Source: PALSA-1004 sp046715035 (GTDB taxonomy: Bacteria; Pseudomonadota; Gammaproteobacteria; Burkholderiales; SG8-41). From it: 30,503 nucleotides of DNA. The notes under the pieces are model-generated. The model saw nothing but the letters and a program-made list of their open reading frames with translations. It searched no databases and was not told where the DNA came from. Where the stretch lies: the NCBI GenBank assembly GCA_046715035.1, contig JBKJZR010000160.1, positions 1 through 30,503 of the forward strand. Direction: 5' to 3'. Made by a program: the position numbers and the translations under genes. This document shows, piece by piece, positions 15,703-24,355 of this stretch. Position 1 is the stretch's first letter, and every line of letters starts with the position of its first letter.

Positions 15703-16686
15703 TCATTCGACGCGGATGTTTGCGGTCTTCACGATGCGGGCATACTTGTTGAGCTCGGATTTCACGTGGGCGGCAAATTGCTCGGGAGTATTGCCGACCG
15801 GCTCGGCCCCCAGGTTAGCCAGGTGCTCCTTCAGATCGGGCGAGTGCAGAATTTTTGCGATTTCCCTTTGCAGGCGCTGAGCGAGCGAAGCCGGCATCGC
15901 GCCCGGGCCGAAAACACCAAACCACGTATCGAGTTCGTATCCTGGGACCGTCTCGGCCACCGTCTGAATCTCCGGCGCCACGGACGCTCGCTTTGCGCTC
16001 GTCACCGCTAGAGCACGCAGCTTCCCCGACTTGATATGTGGAAGGGCGATCGACAGGCCGATGAATTGCGCGGAGATCTGGCCACCCATCAAGTCCGCCA
16101 TCGCCGGAGCTCCGCCTTTATACGGGATGTTGATGAGATCGATTTCGGCCATGGTTTTCAGAAGCTCCATCGAGAGATGCGGCGAAGTCCCGGCGCCGGT
16201 AGAAGCATAGTTGAGCTTACCCGGGTTCGCCTTCGCATACTGGATCAGTTCCTTGAGCGTCTTCGCCGGGACGGAGGGATTCACGACCAGGACATTGGGC
16301 AACGAAACTGCGAGAGTGATCGGCGTGAAGTCCTTCGCCGTGTCATAGGGTAATTTCTTGTAAAGACTGGGGCTCACGGTAAACGTCAGCGTCGTCACCA
16401 TGATCGTATAGCCGTCCGGGATGGCACGTGCAACCATCTCCGTGCCGATCAGCGTGTTTCCTCCGGGACGATTGTCGACGACGACCTGTTGTCCCCACAA
16501 CTGCGTCAAACGCTGGGCAATCAGGCGCGCGAAAACGTCGGTGTTTCCTGCCGGCGGGTAGGGCACGACCATACGTATTGGCTTCGTCGGATAAGTGTCC
16601 GCCGCCTGCGAGACGGCAGAGCCGCCCCATCCGGCGACCGCCATCAGTATCCATTGCAACGCAATGCGCGCGCTTGGCATGAGCAC
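15703..16686 (-). CDS. Bug-family periplasmic solute receptor
   Basis: A complete 327-residue Bug receptor. Signal peptide in residues 1-28 (RIALQWILMAVAGWGGSAV, cleavage near SQA). The mature start DTYPTKPIRMVVPYPPAGNT, followed by DVFARL, has Ala for the first Gly of the usual PGGxxD loop. NRPGGNTLIGTEMVA, PDGYTIMV, LPYDTAKDFTPITL, IPYKGGAPAMADLMGGQI and TWFGVFGPGAMPASL follow, ending IVKTANIRVE. It stands 15 bases behind the second sucD-like gene and is clearly part of that minus-strand operon, so its ligand may be the acid, or a precursor, activated by that synthetase. No membrane transporter subunits are nearby. Confidence 0.9.
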   Translation of the reverse strand: MLMPSARIALQWILMAVAGWGGSAVSQAADTYPTKPIRMVVPYPPAGNTDVFARLIAQRLTQLWGQQVVVDNRPGGNTLIGTEMVARAIPDGYTIMVTTLTFTVSPSLYKKLPYDTAKDFTPITLAVSLPNVLVVNPSVPAKTLKELIQYAKANPGKLNYASTGAGTSPHLSMELLKTMAEIDLINIPYKGGAPAMADLMGGQISAQFIGLSIALPHIKSGKLRALAVTSAKRASVAPEIQTVAETVPGYELDTWFGVFGPGAMPASLAQRLQREIAKILHSPDLKEHLANLGAEPVGNTPEQFAAHVKSELNKYARIVKTANIRVE

Positions 16687-16701
16687 TTCTCCTGTTTTGC
16701 G

Positions 16702-17607
16702 TTAAGAGGGGCGGCCATTCAATGCGTGTCGAAGCAGCCGTGGAATGTCTTCGAGCGCGGGCGCGACGTGCACTCCTGCGTCCTGGAGCAAGCGCCGCTT
16801 GGCACTGGCGCTCTCGCCTTCGGTGTTGATGATCGCGGCAGCATGTCCGAAGCCCATACCGGCGGGATACAGCTCCTGAAATGCCCCGGCAATCAGCGCC
16901 ACAACCGGCTTCCTGAGCCTGCCGCCTCTGACCAGCTCCGCTACCTCCTGCTCGTTGCGCGTGCCTGGCTCACCGAAAATCACTACGGCATCGGTATCCG
17001 GGTCCTCTTCGAACAGCGTCAGATACTCGGCCATATTCATCCCGGTCACGAGATCGCCACCCATGGCGACCGAAGTCGAGACACCGAAACCGCCTTGCGT
17101 CAAAGCGAGGCTGATCTCCGCGGTCATGCCTCCGGAGCGCGAGCAGACGCCGATCCGGCCCGGCGTGTAAATCTCGGCCGGGTCGATGCCGCCCACGCCG
17201 CCCAGTTTGCTTTTGCCAGGTGAGATGATGCCGTTCGTGTTGCATCCGACCAGACGTGCCCCTGCCTCGCGCGCACGAGCGACGATGTGCACGACGTCAT
17301 GCAGCGGAACATACTCCGATGTCACCAGCATCAGCCCGATCCCTGCATCGATCGCTTCCAGGACGGCGGCCTTCACGCTCGCCGCGGGCACATAAACCAC
17401 GGACGCCTCTGCGGGGTGCTGCACGGTCGCCGAGCGCATCGTGTCGTAGACCGGCACGCCATGGACCATTTCGCCGCCTTTACCGGGCGTCACGCCTGCG
17501 ACGATTTTCGTACCGTAGCGGATGCACCATTCGGTGTCGAAGCGTGCCTGCCCCCCGGTGATGCCTTGCACGATGACGCGGGTGGCATGGTCTATCAGTA
17601 TGCTCAT
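16702..17607 (-). CDS. SucD-like acyl-CoA synthetase alpha subunit (copy 2)
   Basis: A 301-residue alpha-type subunit with the start MSILIDHATRVIVQGITGGQ, CoA-loop GVTPGKGG, SRSGGMTAEISLAL, and active-site H255 in FGHAAAII, the residue phosphorylated during catalysis. As in copy 1, GPNCPG reads GCNTNG (121-126) and GEIGG reads GEPGT (212-216). The two copies share most of their landmarks but are clearly diverged, so this is not a recent duplication. It would ligate CoA to a carboxylate other than, or besides, succinate. Its ATG overlaps the stop of the sucC-like gene by 4 bases. The Bug receptor follows after 15 bases. Confidence 0.85.
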   Translation of the reverse strand: MSILIDHATRVIVQGITGGQARFDTEWCIRYGTKIVAGVTPGKGGEMVHGVPVYDTMRSATVQHPAEASVVYVPAASVKAAVLEAIDAGIGLMLVTSEYVPLHDVVHIVARAREAGARLVGCNTNGIISPGKSKLGGVGGIDPAEIYTPGRIGVCSRSGGMTAEISLALTQGGFGVSTSVAMGGDLVTGMNMAEYLTLFEEDPDTDAVVIFGEPGTRNEQEVAELVRGGRLRKPVVALIAGAFQELYPAGMGFGHAAAIINTEGESASAKRRLLQDAGVHVAPALEDIPRLLRHALNGRPS

Positions 17608-18809
17608 GTGCCGGCGTTCGTCGGCGCGCGCGCGGCCAGGTTTACGATCAGGCGCACCGCCTCTTTCAGCGTTGCTCCCCGAGGCAGGTAATGGATATTG
17701 GGGTACCCCGCGACCATTGCGCGCGCCTCCTGCTCGCCGGCGCCAAAGAGGCGGATCACGATCGGCAGCCGGGCGGTATCGATACGCTTTTCCTTCAAGA
17801 CCTCAATGAGCGTTCTGACCCGGATATCGGTGCGCGCCATCTGCGAAAAGTTAAAGCCAACGAGCAATCCCTTCAGCCGCGGATTGCCGAGAATTGCGAT
17901 CAGCACCGCTTTGAGCTTGCGATTGTCGGACCCGGTCGGTGGTGTCACGCAATGATTGGCCGGCTTGCCTCCCAACTCGAGCATCACATCGTGCTGGTAC
18001 AGGCCCGCGCCACCACCCCCGACCAACAGCCCGATATCACCGGCAAGCTCGACGTACTGGCATTCACCGCCCGGAATCTCCCGGTTAACGATCGCGACAC
18101 CGCGCTCGCGTGGATTATCGGGAAGAGTCATGGCCGCCGCTGACCTCGCCCACTCAGGATGGCGGAACAATGCGTACTCGTCGACGCCCATCATCGCGCC
18201 GACGAGTACTAGCGCTCCGGACTCATCCATCGCGAGCGGATTGATTTCGAGCAGCAGCGCGTCGGCGGCTCGGAAGGCCTTATATAGCGCAACGGCCAAC
18301 GAGGCAAGGCGCGGCAGGATCTCCGTCGCAAAACCAGCCTGCTGTAATAAGCCGTTTGCCTCCTGAAAACTCAAGCCGCGCAGGGGATGGACAGCAGCAC
18401 GCACGAGATCGTCGGGTTGGGCACGCGTCACGTCCTCGATATCCACGCCGCCATGACGGGTCATCAGCAACTCCGGCTGCGGCCCGCGCAGGGTCAGAGT
18501 CAGGTAATACTCTTCGCGTATGGCAACCGTTTGTTCGACATAGACTCGTTTCACAACGTGGCCGTTCACGTTGGCACCCAAGAGCTTACCCGCTGCAATT
18601 CCGCATGTTTCGGCGCTTTGTGTCAGCAGTACTGCGCCTGACTTCCCCCGCCTGCCGGACGGTATGAGCGCCTTGACGACGGCGCCGTTGGACATATCTG
18701 CAGCAATGCGAGCAGCCCCGGCAGCGGAGTCGGCGACAGCACCGCGCGGCACCGGCAGACCGTGCTCGCGCAGCCAGGCCTTGGTGAGATCTTCCGTCAG
18801 CGGCAACAT
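17604..18809 (-). CDS. SucC-like ATP-grasp acyl-CoA synthetase beta subunit (copy 2)
   Basis: A 401-residue ATP-grasp subunit starting MLPLTEDLTKAWLREHGLPV. Nucleotide-binding GAVVKALIPSGRRGKSGAV and the metal Asn in LEINPLAM are present. The second metal Asp of SucC is Gly (LVGAMMG), and the NIFGGIVRCD loop reads GFNFSQMARTD. GDIGLLVGGGGAGLYQHD and GGKPANHCV mark the ligase domain. These departures match copy 1 position for position, which argues for one specialised clade. It lies 69 bases behind the icd-like gene on the same strand and is translationally coupled to its alpha partner. The acid substrate is unknown; the neighbouring aconitase-like and Icd-like genes suggest a di- or tricarboxylate. 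Confidence 0.85.
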   Translation of the reverse strand: MLPLTEDLTKAWLREHGLPVPRGAVADSAAGAARIAADMSNGAVVKALIPSGRRGKSGAVLLTQSAETCGIAAGKLLGANVNGHVVKRVYVEQTVAIREEYYLTLTLRGPQPELLMTRHGGVDIEDVTRAQPDDLVRAAVHPLRGLSFQEANGLLQQAGFATEILPRLASLAVALYKAFRAADALLLEINPLAMDESGALVLVGAMMGVDEYALFRHPEWARSAAAMTLPDNPRERGVAIVNREIPGGECQYVELAGDIGLLVGGGGAGLYQHDVMLELGGKPANHCVTPPTGSDNRKLKAVLIAILGNPRLKGLLVGFNFSQMARTDIRVRTLIEVLKEKRIDTARLPIVIRLFGAGEQEARAMVAGYPNIHYLPRGATLKEAVRLIVNLAARAPTNAGT

Positions 18810-18878
18810 CGTGCGTTCAGGTGGCCGGGATCGCAGACTTCGGAAGCGTGCATTCTGCGTGATGAATTCAAGGTCGCC

Positions 18879-20126
18879 CTACATGCGCTCGATCACGGCC
18901 CGGCCGAATCCGGAACAAGTAACCTGGGTCGCGCCCTGCATCTGCCGCGCTAAATCATAGGTCACCTGCTTGTCCATAATAGTTTTCTCGAGAGCAGCGA
19001 CTATCATGGCGGCAGCCTCTGGCCACCCCATATGGGCGAGCATCATTTGTCCCGAGAGTATCGTCGCGCTGGGATTTACCAGGTCCTGGTCGGCATAATG
19101 CGGCGCGCTGCCATGCGCGGGTTCGAACATCGCCACGGTGTCACTCAAGTTCGCGCCCGGAGCGAGGCCCACGCCCCCGATTTGCGCGGCCAGCGCGGCG
19201 GAGATGTAATCGCCATGCTGACTCATGGTGGCCAGCACGTCGAAGTCCTCCGGCCGCGTCAGGCTCTGCTGCATGAAGGCATCGACTATGCAGTCCTTGA
19301 TGACGATATCGCCATGCGGCGCCCTGATCTTCAGCGAGGAACCCGCGCCCGCGGGTTCTGCCCCAAACTCGCTGCTGGCGAGTTCATAGCCCCATCGCAC
19401 GAACGCCCCCTCGGTCATGTTCATGACCGTGCTCTTGTGCACCATCGTGACGGAACTGCGCTTGAATTGAATGGCATATTGGATCGCGCGCCGTATGAGC
19501 CGGGTGCTGCCCTCGCGTGATATGGGTTTGATCCCTATCGCGCAATGCTCCGGAAACCGGATGGCGGTGACTCCCATCTCGTTGCGGAAAATGCCGATCA
19601 ACCGCTGCGCCTCGGGCGAATCGGCCGCCCATTGGATTCCCGCGTAGATATCCTCCGAGGTTTCCCTCACCAATACCATGTCGACCTTGCCCGGGTCCTT
19701 GAGCGGGCTCGGCGCGCCACGAAAATACCGGACCGGACGTATGCACGCGTAGCAATCCAGTCTCTGCCGCAACGCCGCGCTCAGCGAACGCAGACTGCCG
19801 CTCGTCATTGCGGTCAGCGGGCCCTTGATCGAAACCAGATATTGCTGGGCTGCCGCCACCGTTTCGGCGGGCAGCCACTGGCGGGGGCCGTATACCTGCG
19901 CCGCTTTCTCGCCCGCGAAAATCTCCATCCAGGCGATCCTGCGCTTGCCGCCGTACGCTTTTTGCACTGCAGCGTCCACCACGCGTCGCATCGCCGAAAC
20001 GATGTCCCGGCCTGTGCCGTCGCCTTCGATATAGGGAATCACGGGACAATCCGGCACCCGCAGCCTACCGTCGGCGCCGCGGGTAATCCGCTCACCGTTA
20101 GCCGGCGGTTTCACATGCTCGTACAT
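18879..20126 (-). CDS. NADP-isocitrate dehydrogenase paralogue with altered active site
   Basis: A 415-residue homologue of E. coli Icd (416 residues). The start is set at ATG 20126, matching Icd's N-terminus (VKPPANGERI...VPDCPVIPYIEGDGTG); an upstream ATG at 20219 would add 31 unrelated residues. Most substrate residues are kept: Ser113, Arg119, Arg129, Arg153, Tyr160, Lys230, Asp283 and Asp307 equivalents. Three are changed: Asn115 is Ser (RSLSAALR), Asn232 is Thr (HKST for HKGN), and metal-ligand Asp311 is Ala (GDYISAAL). The NADP-specific Tyr345, Tyr391 and Arg395 remain, with Lys344 as His. It likely oxidatively decarboxylates a 2-hydroxy acid, perhaps not isocitrate. First gene of the minus operon and divergent from the aconitase-like gene. 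Confidence 0.85.
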   Translation of the reverse strand: MYEHVKPPANGERITRGADGRLRVPDCPVIPYIEGDGTGRDIVSAMRRVVDAAVQKAYGGKRRIAWMEIFAGEKAAQVYGPRQWLPAETVAAAQQYLVSIKGPLTAMTSGSLRSLSAALRQRLDCYACIRPVRYFRGAPSPLKDPGKVDMVLVRETSEDIYAGIQWAADSPEAQRLIGIFRNEMGVTAIRFPEHCAIGIKPISREGSTRLIRRAIQYAIQFKRSSVTMVHKSTVMNMTEGAFVRWGYELASSEFGAEPAGAGSSLKIRAPHGDIVIKDCIVDAFMQQSLTRPEDFDVLATMSQHGDYISAALAAQIGGVGLAPGANLSDTVAMFEPAHGSAPHYADQDLVNPSATILSGQMMLAHMGWPEAAAMIVAALEKTIMDKQVTYDLARQMQGATQVTCSGFGRAVIERM

Positions 20127-20607
20127 TGGACTCTGCTCTCTATCGAGAACGATACGCTGCCGGAACTGCAGCTCGCGCTGAAAACGCGCTACGCGTCGTG
20201 AGCTGCCGAGGTCGGTCATGCTTGCCGGGTGAGCTGGTTAAAAAAGCATTGCTTCCGGCCGGACGGGCGAACGCATAGTATACGGTAAGAGTCTGAAATT
20301 ACCCCGGCGAGCCTCCTAACACCACAATATAATCAATTACTTAAAAGGACAGGCTCTAGCGGGCTACGGCGTCACCTCCGATTACGGCATCCCCGTATCC
20401 GTGGGACTGCGAAAAACATCATCTCGCGCGCCTCAACACACGAGACGATCACGAACGGCTCGCAGGCGAAGGTGCCGACCCGACGAACAGCACGCCCGCG
20501 CAGTTAGCAGCATTTTCTGCGCCGAGAGATCGACCCGGGGGCGAACGTCGTCCAGGCGGCGAACACCAGTGCCGAATAACCGCACGATTTCAAGTGAAAG
20601 AGGTTCG
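20127..20607. other. Divergent intergenic region between icd-like and aconitase-like genes
   Basis: About 480 bases without a supported gene. A plus-strand open frame reaches back to 20401, but its first 69 codons are Arg/Thr-rich low-quality coding with no aconitase resemblance. An AT-rich island at 20320-20345 contains a perfect TATAAT (20328-20333) on the plus strand without a matching -35; on the minus strand TATACT at about 20284-20279 is a possible -10 for the icd-like gene. Both promoters should lie here. Confidence 0.4.
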
Positions 20608-23292
20608 ATGACCGATCCAGGATCCGGCGCTCAGCGCGAGCTAGCCGTGCAGGGTGTCACGTATGACTATTACAGCCTGCCCGCCGCGGCGGCACAGGAT
20701 CCGGCGCTCGCAGGCCTCATGCGTATGCCCTTCTCGCTGCGCATACTGGCCGAGAACCTGTTGCGCCATGCGGAGGCGCCCGAAGTCGAGCCGGGAATGC
20801 TGGCCGCCCTGGCACGCGGCGAGCGCGGCTTCGAGATCCCGTTCCGTCCTGCGCGCGTGCTGCTGCAGGACCTGCTCGGTGTGCCGGTCATGGTCGATTT
20901 CGCGGCCCTGCGCGAGGCGGTGGCGGCGGCGGGCGGCTCGCCGCTCGCGGTGAACCCGCAGATTCCGGTCGACTTCGTCATCGATCACTCGCTGATCGCC
21001 GACGTGGCCGGGACCCCCAATGCCGAAAGCCGCAACATCGAGATTGAATACGCGCGCAATCGGGAGCGTTTCGCGTTTCTCGCGTGGTGCCAGGGCGCGT
21101 TCCAGAACTTGCGCGTCGTGCCGCCGGACAGCGGTATCGTGCACCAGATCAACGTGGAGCGTTTCGCGCGGGTGGTCTGGACTGAACCAACCAACGGCAT
21201 TGCGCTCGCCTATCCCGACACGCTCGTGTGCAACGATAGCCACTCCACCATGGTGAACGGCATCGGGGTGTTGGGCTGGGGCGTAGGTGGCATCGAGGCC
21301 GAGGCGGCGATGCTGGGACGGTCCTTGTCGATGCGCGTTCCCGAAGTGCTGGGCGTACGAGTGGCCGGGGAGTTGCCGCCGGGTGCGACTGCAACCGACC
21401 TCGTGCTCACGATTGCCGAGCGGCTGCGCCGCGTCGGCGTGGTCGGAAAGTTCGTCGAGTTCTATGGTCCAGGGCTCGATCACCTGCCGGTCGCCGATCG
21501 CACCACCATCGCCAACATGGCGCCGGAGTACGGCGCGACGTGCGTGTTTTTCCCCGTGGACCAGAAGTGCGTCGATTACCTCGCCTTCACCGGACGCGAT
21601 GCGGCGACGGTCGCGCTCGCCAAAGCCTATGCCCAGGCACAGGGACTGTGGCGTGATGCCACGACACCCGCGCCGCAATTCGACGCCACGCTCAAGCTCG
21701 ATCTATCGGGCGTCGAGCGATCCCTGGCCGGACCGCGGAGGCCGCAGGATCGCGTTTCACTTGGCGAGGTCGCGGGCAATTTCGTCGCCGAGATGCCGAC
21801 CCTTGCGAGGGATGGACGCACTGCACCCACGCGGCGCGTTCCTGTGGCCGGACACGATTACACCTTGGGCGACGGCGACGTCGTGATCGCCGCGATCACG
21901 AGCTGCACCAACACGTCGAACCCTGCGAACATGATCGCCGCCGGGCTCCTGGCGCGGAATGCGGCGGCGCGCGGACTGAGCGCCCGGCCCTGGGTCAAGA
22001 CCTCGTTTGCGCCGGGGTCGAAATCGGTGATGGAGTATCTGCGGCGCGCCGGCCTTTATGCTGCGCTCGAAACGCTCGGCTTTCACTTGATCGGCTTCGG
22101 CTGCACGACCTGTAACGGCAACTCCGGTCCGCTGCCGCCGCAAATCGAAAAGGCGATCAAGGAAGATGAGATCGTGTCGGTCGCGGTGCTATCGGGCAAC
22201 CGCAACTTCGAAGGGCGCGTTCATCCGTTCGCGCGGGCAGCCTATCTCGCTTCGCCGCCGCTCGTCGTTGCTTATGCCATAGCCGGCAACATCACGCGCG
22301 ACCTCGACACCGAGCCCCTCGGCAACGATGCGAGTGGCGAGCCGGTTTACTTGCGCGACATCTGGCCTTCGGCTGAGGAAGTCGCGCAGACGCTCGCCTC
22401 CAGCTTGAGTCCGGATCTCTATCGCGCGAGCTACGAGCGCCTGTTCGAAGGCGCGCCCGAGTGGCAGGCGCTGCGCGGAGATGCAAGCCCGCTCTTTACC
22501 TGGCGTAGCGACAGCACTTTTCTGCGCAAGCCGCCGTTTTTCGACGGGTTGCCGAGCATACCTCCGGCCATCGGAAATCTGGAGGGCATGCGGCCGCTCG
22601 CCCTCCTGGGCGACATGGTCACGACCGACCACATGTCGCCGAACAACACGATTGCCGGCAACAGCCCGGCCGCCCGCTATCTCAGGGAGCGTGGGGTAGC
22701 GCCCGCCGACTTTCAGACCTACGGTTTTCGTCGCGGCAACCACGAGATGGCCATGCGGGGAACGTTCGCTTCGGGCCGGCTCAAGAACGAAATGGCGCCC
22801 GGCGTGGAGGGCAGCTATACCAAGCTGCAGCCGGAGGGGACCGTCGTGCCGATTTTTGACGCGGCCGAGACGTATCGCAGCCGCAAGGTGCCACTCATCA
22901 TCATCGCCGGCCGCGACTACGGCGCAGGCTCCTCGCGCGATTGGGCGGCGAAAGGCCCGGCGCTGCTCGGCGTGCGCGCGGTCGTGGTCGAAAGCTTCGA
23001 GCGAATACACCGCTCGAACCTCGTCGGAATGGGCGTGCTGCCGCTCGAGTTGAAAGGCGTGCAGCGCGCGGACCTGAAGCTCGACGGCACGGAGACGTTC
23101 GATGTAGCGGGAATTACGCAGGCCTTGGAGCCTCGCGCCGAGCTTACGTTGCGTGTCCATCGCGCGGATGGAACGCTCGACGAAGTGCCGGTGGTGTGTC
23201 GTATCGATACCGCAGAGGAGCTCACCTACTATCGCCACGGCGGGATATTGCCGTACGTATATCGCGAGCTGGTGGAGCAAATCGCAACCTGA
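20608..23292 (+). CDS. AcnA-family hydratase (aconitase-like)
   Basis: An 894-residue, single-chain [4Fe-4S] hydro-lyase of the AcnA/IRP1 type (E. coli AcnA 891). Cluster ligands are C433 (SCTNTSN), C499 and C502 (GCTTCNGN, where AcnA has CTTCIGN). VTYDYYSLPAAA, NDSHSTMVNGIGVLGWGVGG and GRDYGAGSSRDWAAKGP are standard. The region after TTDH is unusual: MSPNNTIAGNSPAARYL resembles the 2-methylcitrate dehydratase AcnD, whereas GFRRGNHEMAMRGTF resembles AcnA but with Phe for Ser. It may therefore isomerise or dehydrate a citrate analogue rather than, or as well as, citrate. ATG 20608 is chosen because AcnA homology begins just after it and GAGG precedes it. It is divergent from the icd-like gene. 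Confidence 0.88.
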   Translation: MTDPGSGAQRELAVQGVTYDYYSLPAAAAQDPALAGLMRMPFSLRILAENLLRHAEAPEVEPGMLAALARGERGFEIPFRPARVLLQDLLGVPVMVDFAALREAVAAAGGSPLAVNPQIPVDFVIDHSLIADVAGTPNAESRNIEIEYARNRERFAFLAWCQGAFQNLRVVPPDSGIVHQINVERFARVVWTEPTNGIALAYPDTLVCNDSHSTMVNGIGVLGWGVGGIEAEAAMLGRSLSMRVPEVLGVRVAGELPPGATATDLVLTIAERLRRVGVVGKFVEFYGPGLDHLPVADRTTIANMAPEYGATCVFFPVDQKCVDYLAFTGRDAATVALAKAYAQAQGLWRDATTPAPQFDATLKLDLSGVERSLAGPRRPQDRVSLGEVAGNFVAEMPTLARDGRTAPTRRVPVAGHDYTLGDGDVVIAAITSCTNTSNPANMIAAGLLARNAAARGLSARPWVKTSFAPGSKSVMEYLRRAGLYAALETLGFHLIGFGCTTCNGNSGPLPPQIEKAIKEDEIVSVAVLSGNRNFEGRVHPFARAAYLASPPLVVAYAIAGNITRDLDTEPLGNDASGEPVYLRDIWPSAEEVAQTLASSLSPDLYRASYERLFEGAPEWQALRGDASPLFTWRSDSTFLRKPPFFDGLPSIPPAIGNLEGMRPLALLGDMVTTDHMSPNNTIAGNSPAARYLRERGVAPADFQTYGFRRGNHEMAMRGTFASGRLKNEMAPGVEGSYTKLQPEGTVVPIFDAAETYRSRKVPLIIIAGRDYGAGSSRDWAAKGPALLGVRAVVVESFERIHRSNLVGMGVLPLELKGVQRADLKLDGTETFDVAGITQALEPRAELTLRVHRADGTLDEVPVVCRIDTAEELTYYRHGGILPYVYRELVEQIAT

Positions 23293-23610
23293 AAGGAAGA
23301 GCTCTGCAGGGCGCGCAGATCTGCGGCATCCCCTGCTTCGGTCTCCAGCAGGTTTCCTGCGACGTCTGCGTGCGCGCGACCGAACTGTCGCCCGGCAGTG
23401 AGGGCTGCTTGGCACCTTCTTCGCAAGGACCAGCGCTACGCGCCGAGCGCGCGGCGGCTATGCGTCGCGCCATTCGTTCGTCACGCGATGGCTTTGATGA
23501 GTTTTCCAGGATTCCGGAGAGGCGTCCTGTCATGGGTTGTGAAATACCCGCGCAGCTCGCGCGGCCTGCGGTCGGCGAGCGAGTCCGACCCCGGGCGAGC
23601 TCTATAACTT
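23293..23610. other. Gene-free stretch after the aconitase-like gene
   Basis: About 320 bases between the aconitase-like stop and the gntR stop, which converge. Both strands were read. The plus-strand frame after the stop (QICGIPCFGLQQVSCDVCVR) is Cys-rich but matches nothing I know and has no start codon after the AAAGGAAGAG. No hairpin with T-run was found. It may be an eroded gene. Confidence 0.35.
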
Positions 23611-24297
23611 TCATCGCGCCCGGCCGCCATGCGTTTCCTCGAGATACTTGATTGCCGCGTCACGCGTAGCGAGCGAGATGCGCGATGCGATGCTCTGGGC
23701 GCGTTCGCCGTCGCCCGACTTGATGGTCTGCAGCAGGCGGCGCCACAGACGTGCCGATTCCCTGCGCCGTTCGGCGCCAGCCAGCGCAAGCCGCGTATAA
23801 CGGCTGGTCTGCAGCGTGAGCGCCTGCAGCATCGAGCGCAGCCACCGGTTCGTGAGGCTATCGGTGAGCGTCCGGTTGATGGACAGCGCGACCCTCACGT
23901 ATTCGTCCCGGGTTTTCGGCGTCCGCGCAAGCTCGCTGAGGCGCGCGATCGGCTCTTCCACCTGTGCGACGAGCTCGCCGCGCAGCGGGTCCTCGGCAAG
24001 CCAACGTGCGCGCAATCCTACGAGGGCGGCACGGACCTGGTAGATCTCCTTCACTTCGCGCACCGAAAGCTCCGTAACCTGCGCCCCGCGGTAAGGATGA
24101 ATCGTGACCAGTCCCGAGTTATGCAGGATGCGCAGCGCGTCGCGCACGGGGCCGTGGCTTACGTTGAAGCTCCTTACGAGCGCGGATTCGACCAGGCGCT
24201 CGCCAGGCTCGTGTTGTCCTGCTATGACGCGCTCGGCGAGTGCCGCCGCGAGCTTCTCCGGCAGCGTCTCGGTCAGCAAAGAACTGTCTGCTTGCAT
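23611..24297 (-). CDS. GntR-family regulator, FCD subfamily
   Basis: A 228-residue transcription regulator. Winged-helix domain in residues about 10-75: LAAALAERVIAGQHEPGERL, then VRSFNVSHGPVRDALRIL (recognition helix) and GLVTIHPYRGAQV. The helical FCD effector domain follows (about 80-215). FCD domains usually bind a metal and acid ligand through an Asp/His set (in FHxxL, EHxxI and RHL). Here these positions read SINRTL, LWRRLL and SRISLA, so the His residues are gone. It may sense its effector without metal. It is divergent from the dioxygenase gene, with 112 bases between and a perfect palindrome in the middle. It probably controls the dioxygenase and itself, perhaps the whole downstream run. 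Confidence 0.88.
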   Translation of the reverse strand: MQADSSLLTETLPEKLAAALAERVIAGQHEPGERLVESALVRSFNVSHGPVRDALRILHNSGLVTIHPYRGAQVTELSVREVKEIYQVRAALVGLRARWLAEDPLRGELVAQVEEPIARLSELARTPKTRDEYVRVALSINRTLTDSLTNRWLRSMLQALTLQTSRYTRLALAGAERRRESARLWRRLLQTIKSGDGERAQSIASRISLATRDAAIKYLEETHGGRAR

Positions 24298-24343
24298 GGG
24301 TAGTTACCTGTCTGCATCGTCCCAGCTTATCATTTAGGTGTCA

Positions 24344-24355
24344 ATTATTAATAAT
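24344..24355. promoter_or_regulatory. Palindromic operator candidate between gntR and dioxygenase genes
   Basis: ATTATTAATAAT is perfectly symmetric. It touches a perfect minus-strand TTGACA (24344-24339), the likely gntR -35, with a weak GACGAT -10 at 24321-24316. On the plus strand it lies between GTGTCA (24338-24343) and TAGAAT (24362-24367), an 18-base-spaced promoter for the dioxygenase. A regulator bound here would block both promoters. Symmetry and promoter elements are read directly; control by the adjacent GntR protein is inferred. Confidence 0.55.

Noticed and set aside
20127..20219. Upstream extension of the icd-like gene by 31 codons
   Set aside because: Icd proteins begin at the VKPPANGERI region; the extension is not family sequence.
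20328..20333. Perfect TATAAT as a promoter for the aconitase-like gene
   Set aside because: No acceptable -35 at 15-19 bases upstream, so it is mentioned but not called as a promoter.
20401..20607. Upstream extension of the aconitase-like gene by 69 codons
   Set aside because: The added residues are Arg/Thr/Ser-rich without homology; AcnA-like sequence starts after ATG 20608, which has a ribosome site.
22189..23415. 408-codon minus-strand open frame
   Set aside because: Antisense shadow of the aconitase-like gene; His/Arg-rich with no recognisable domain.
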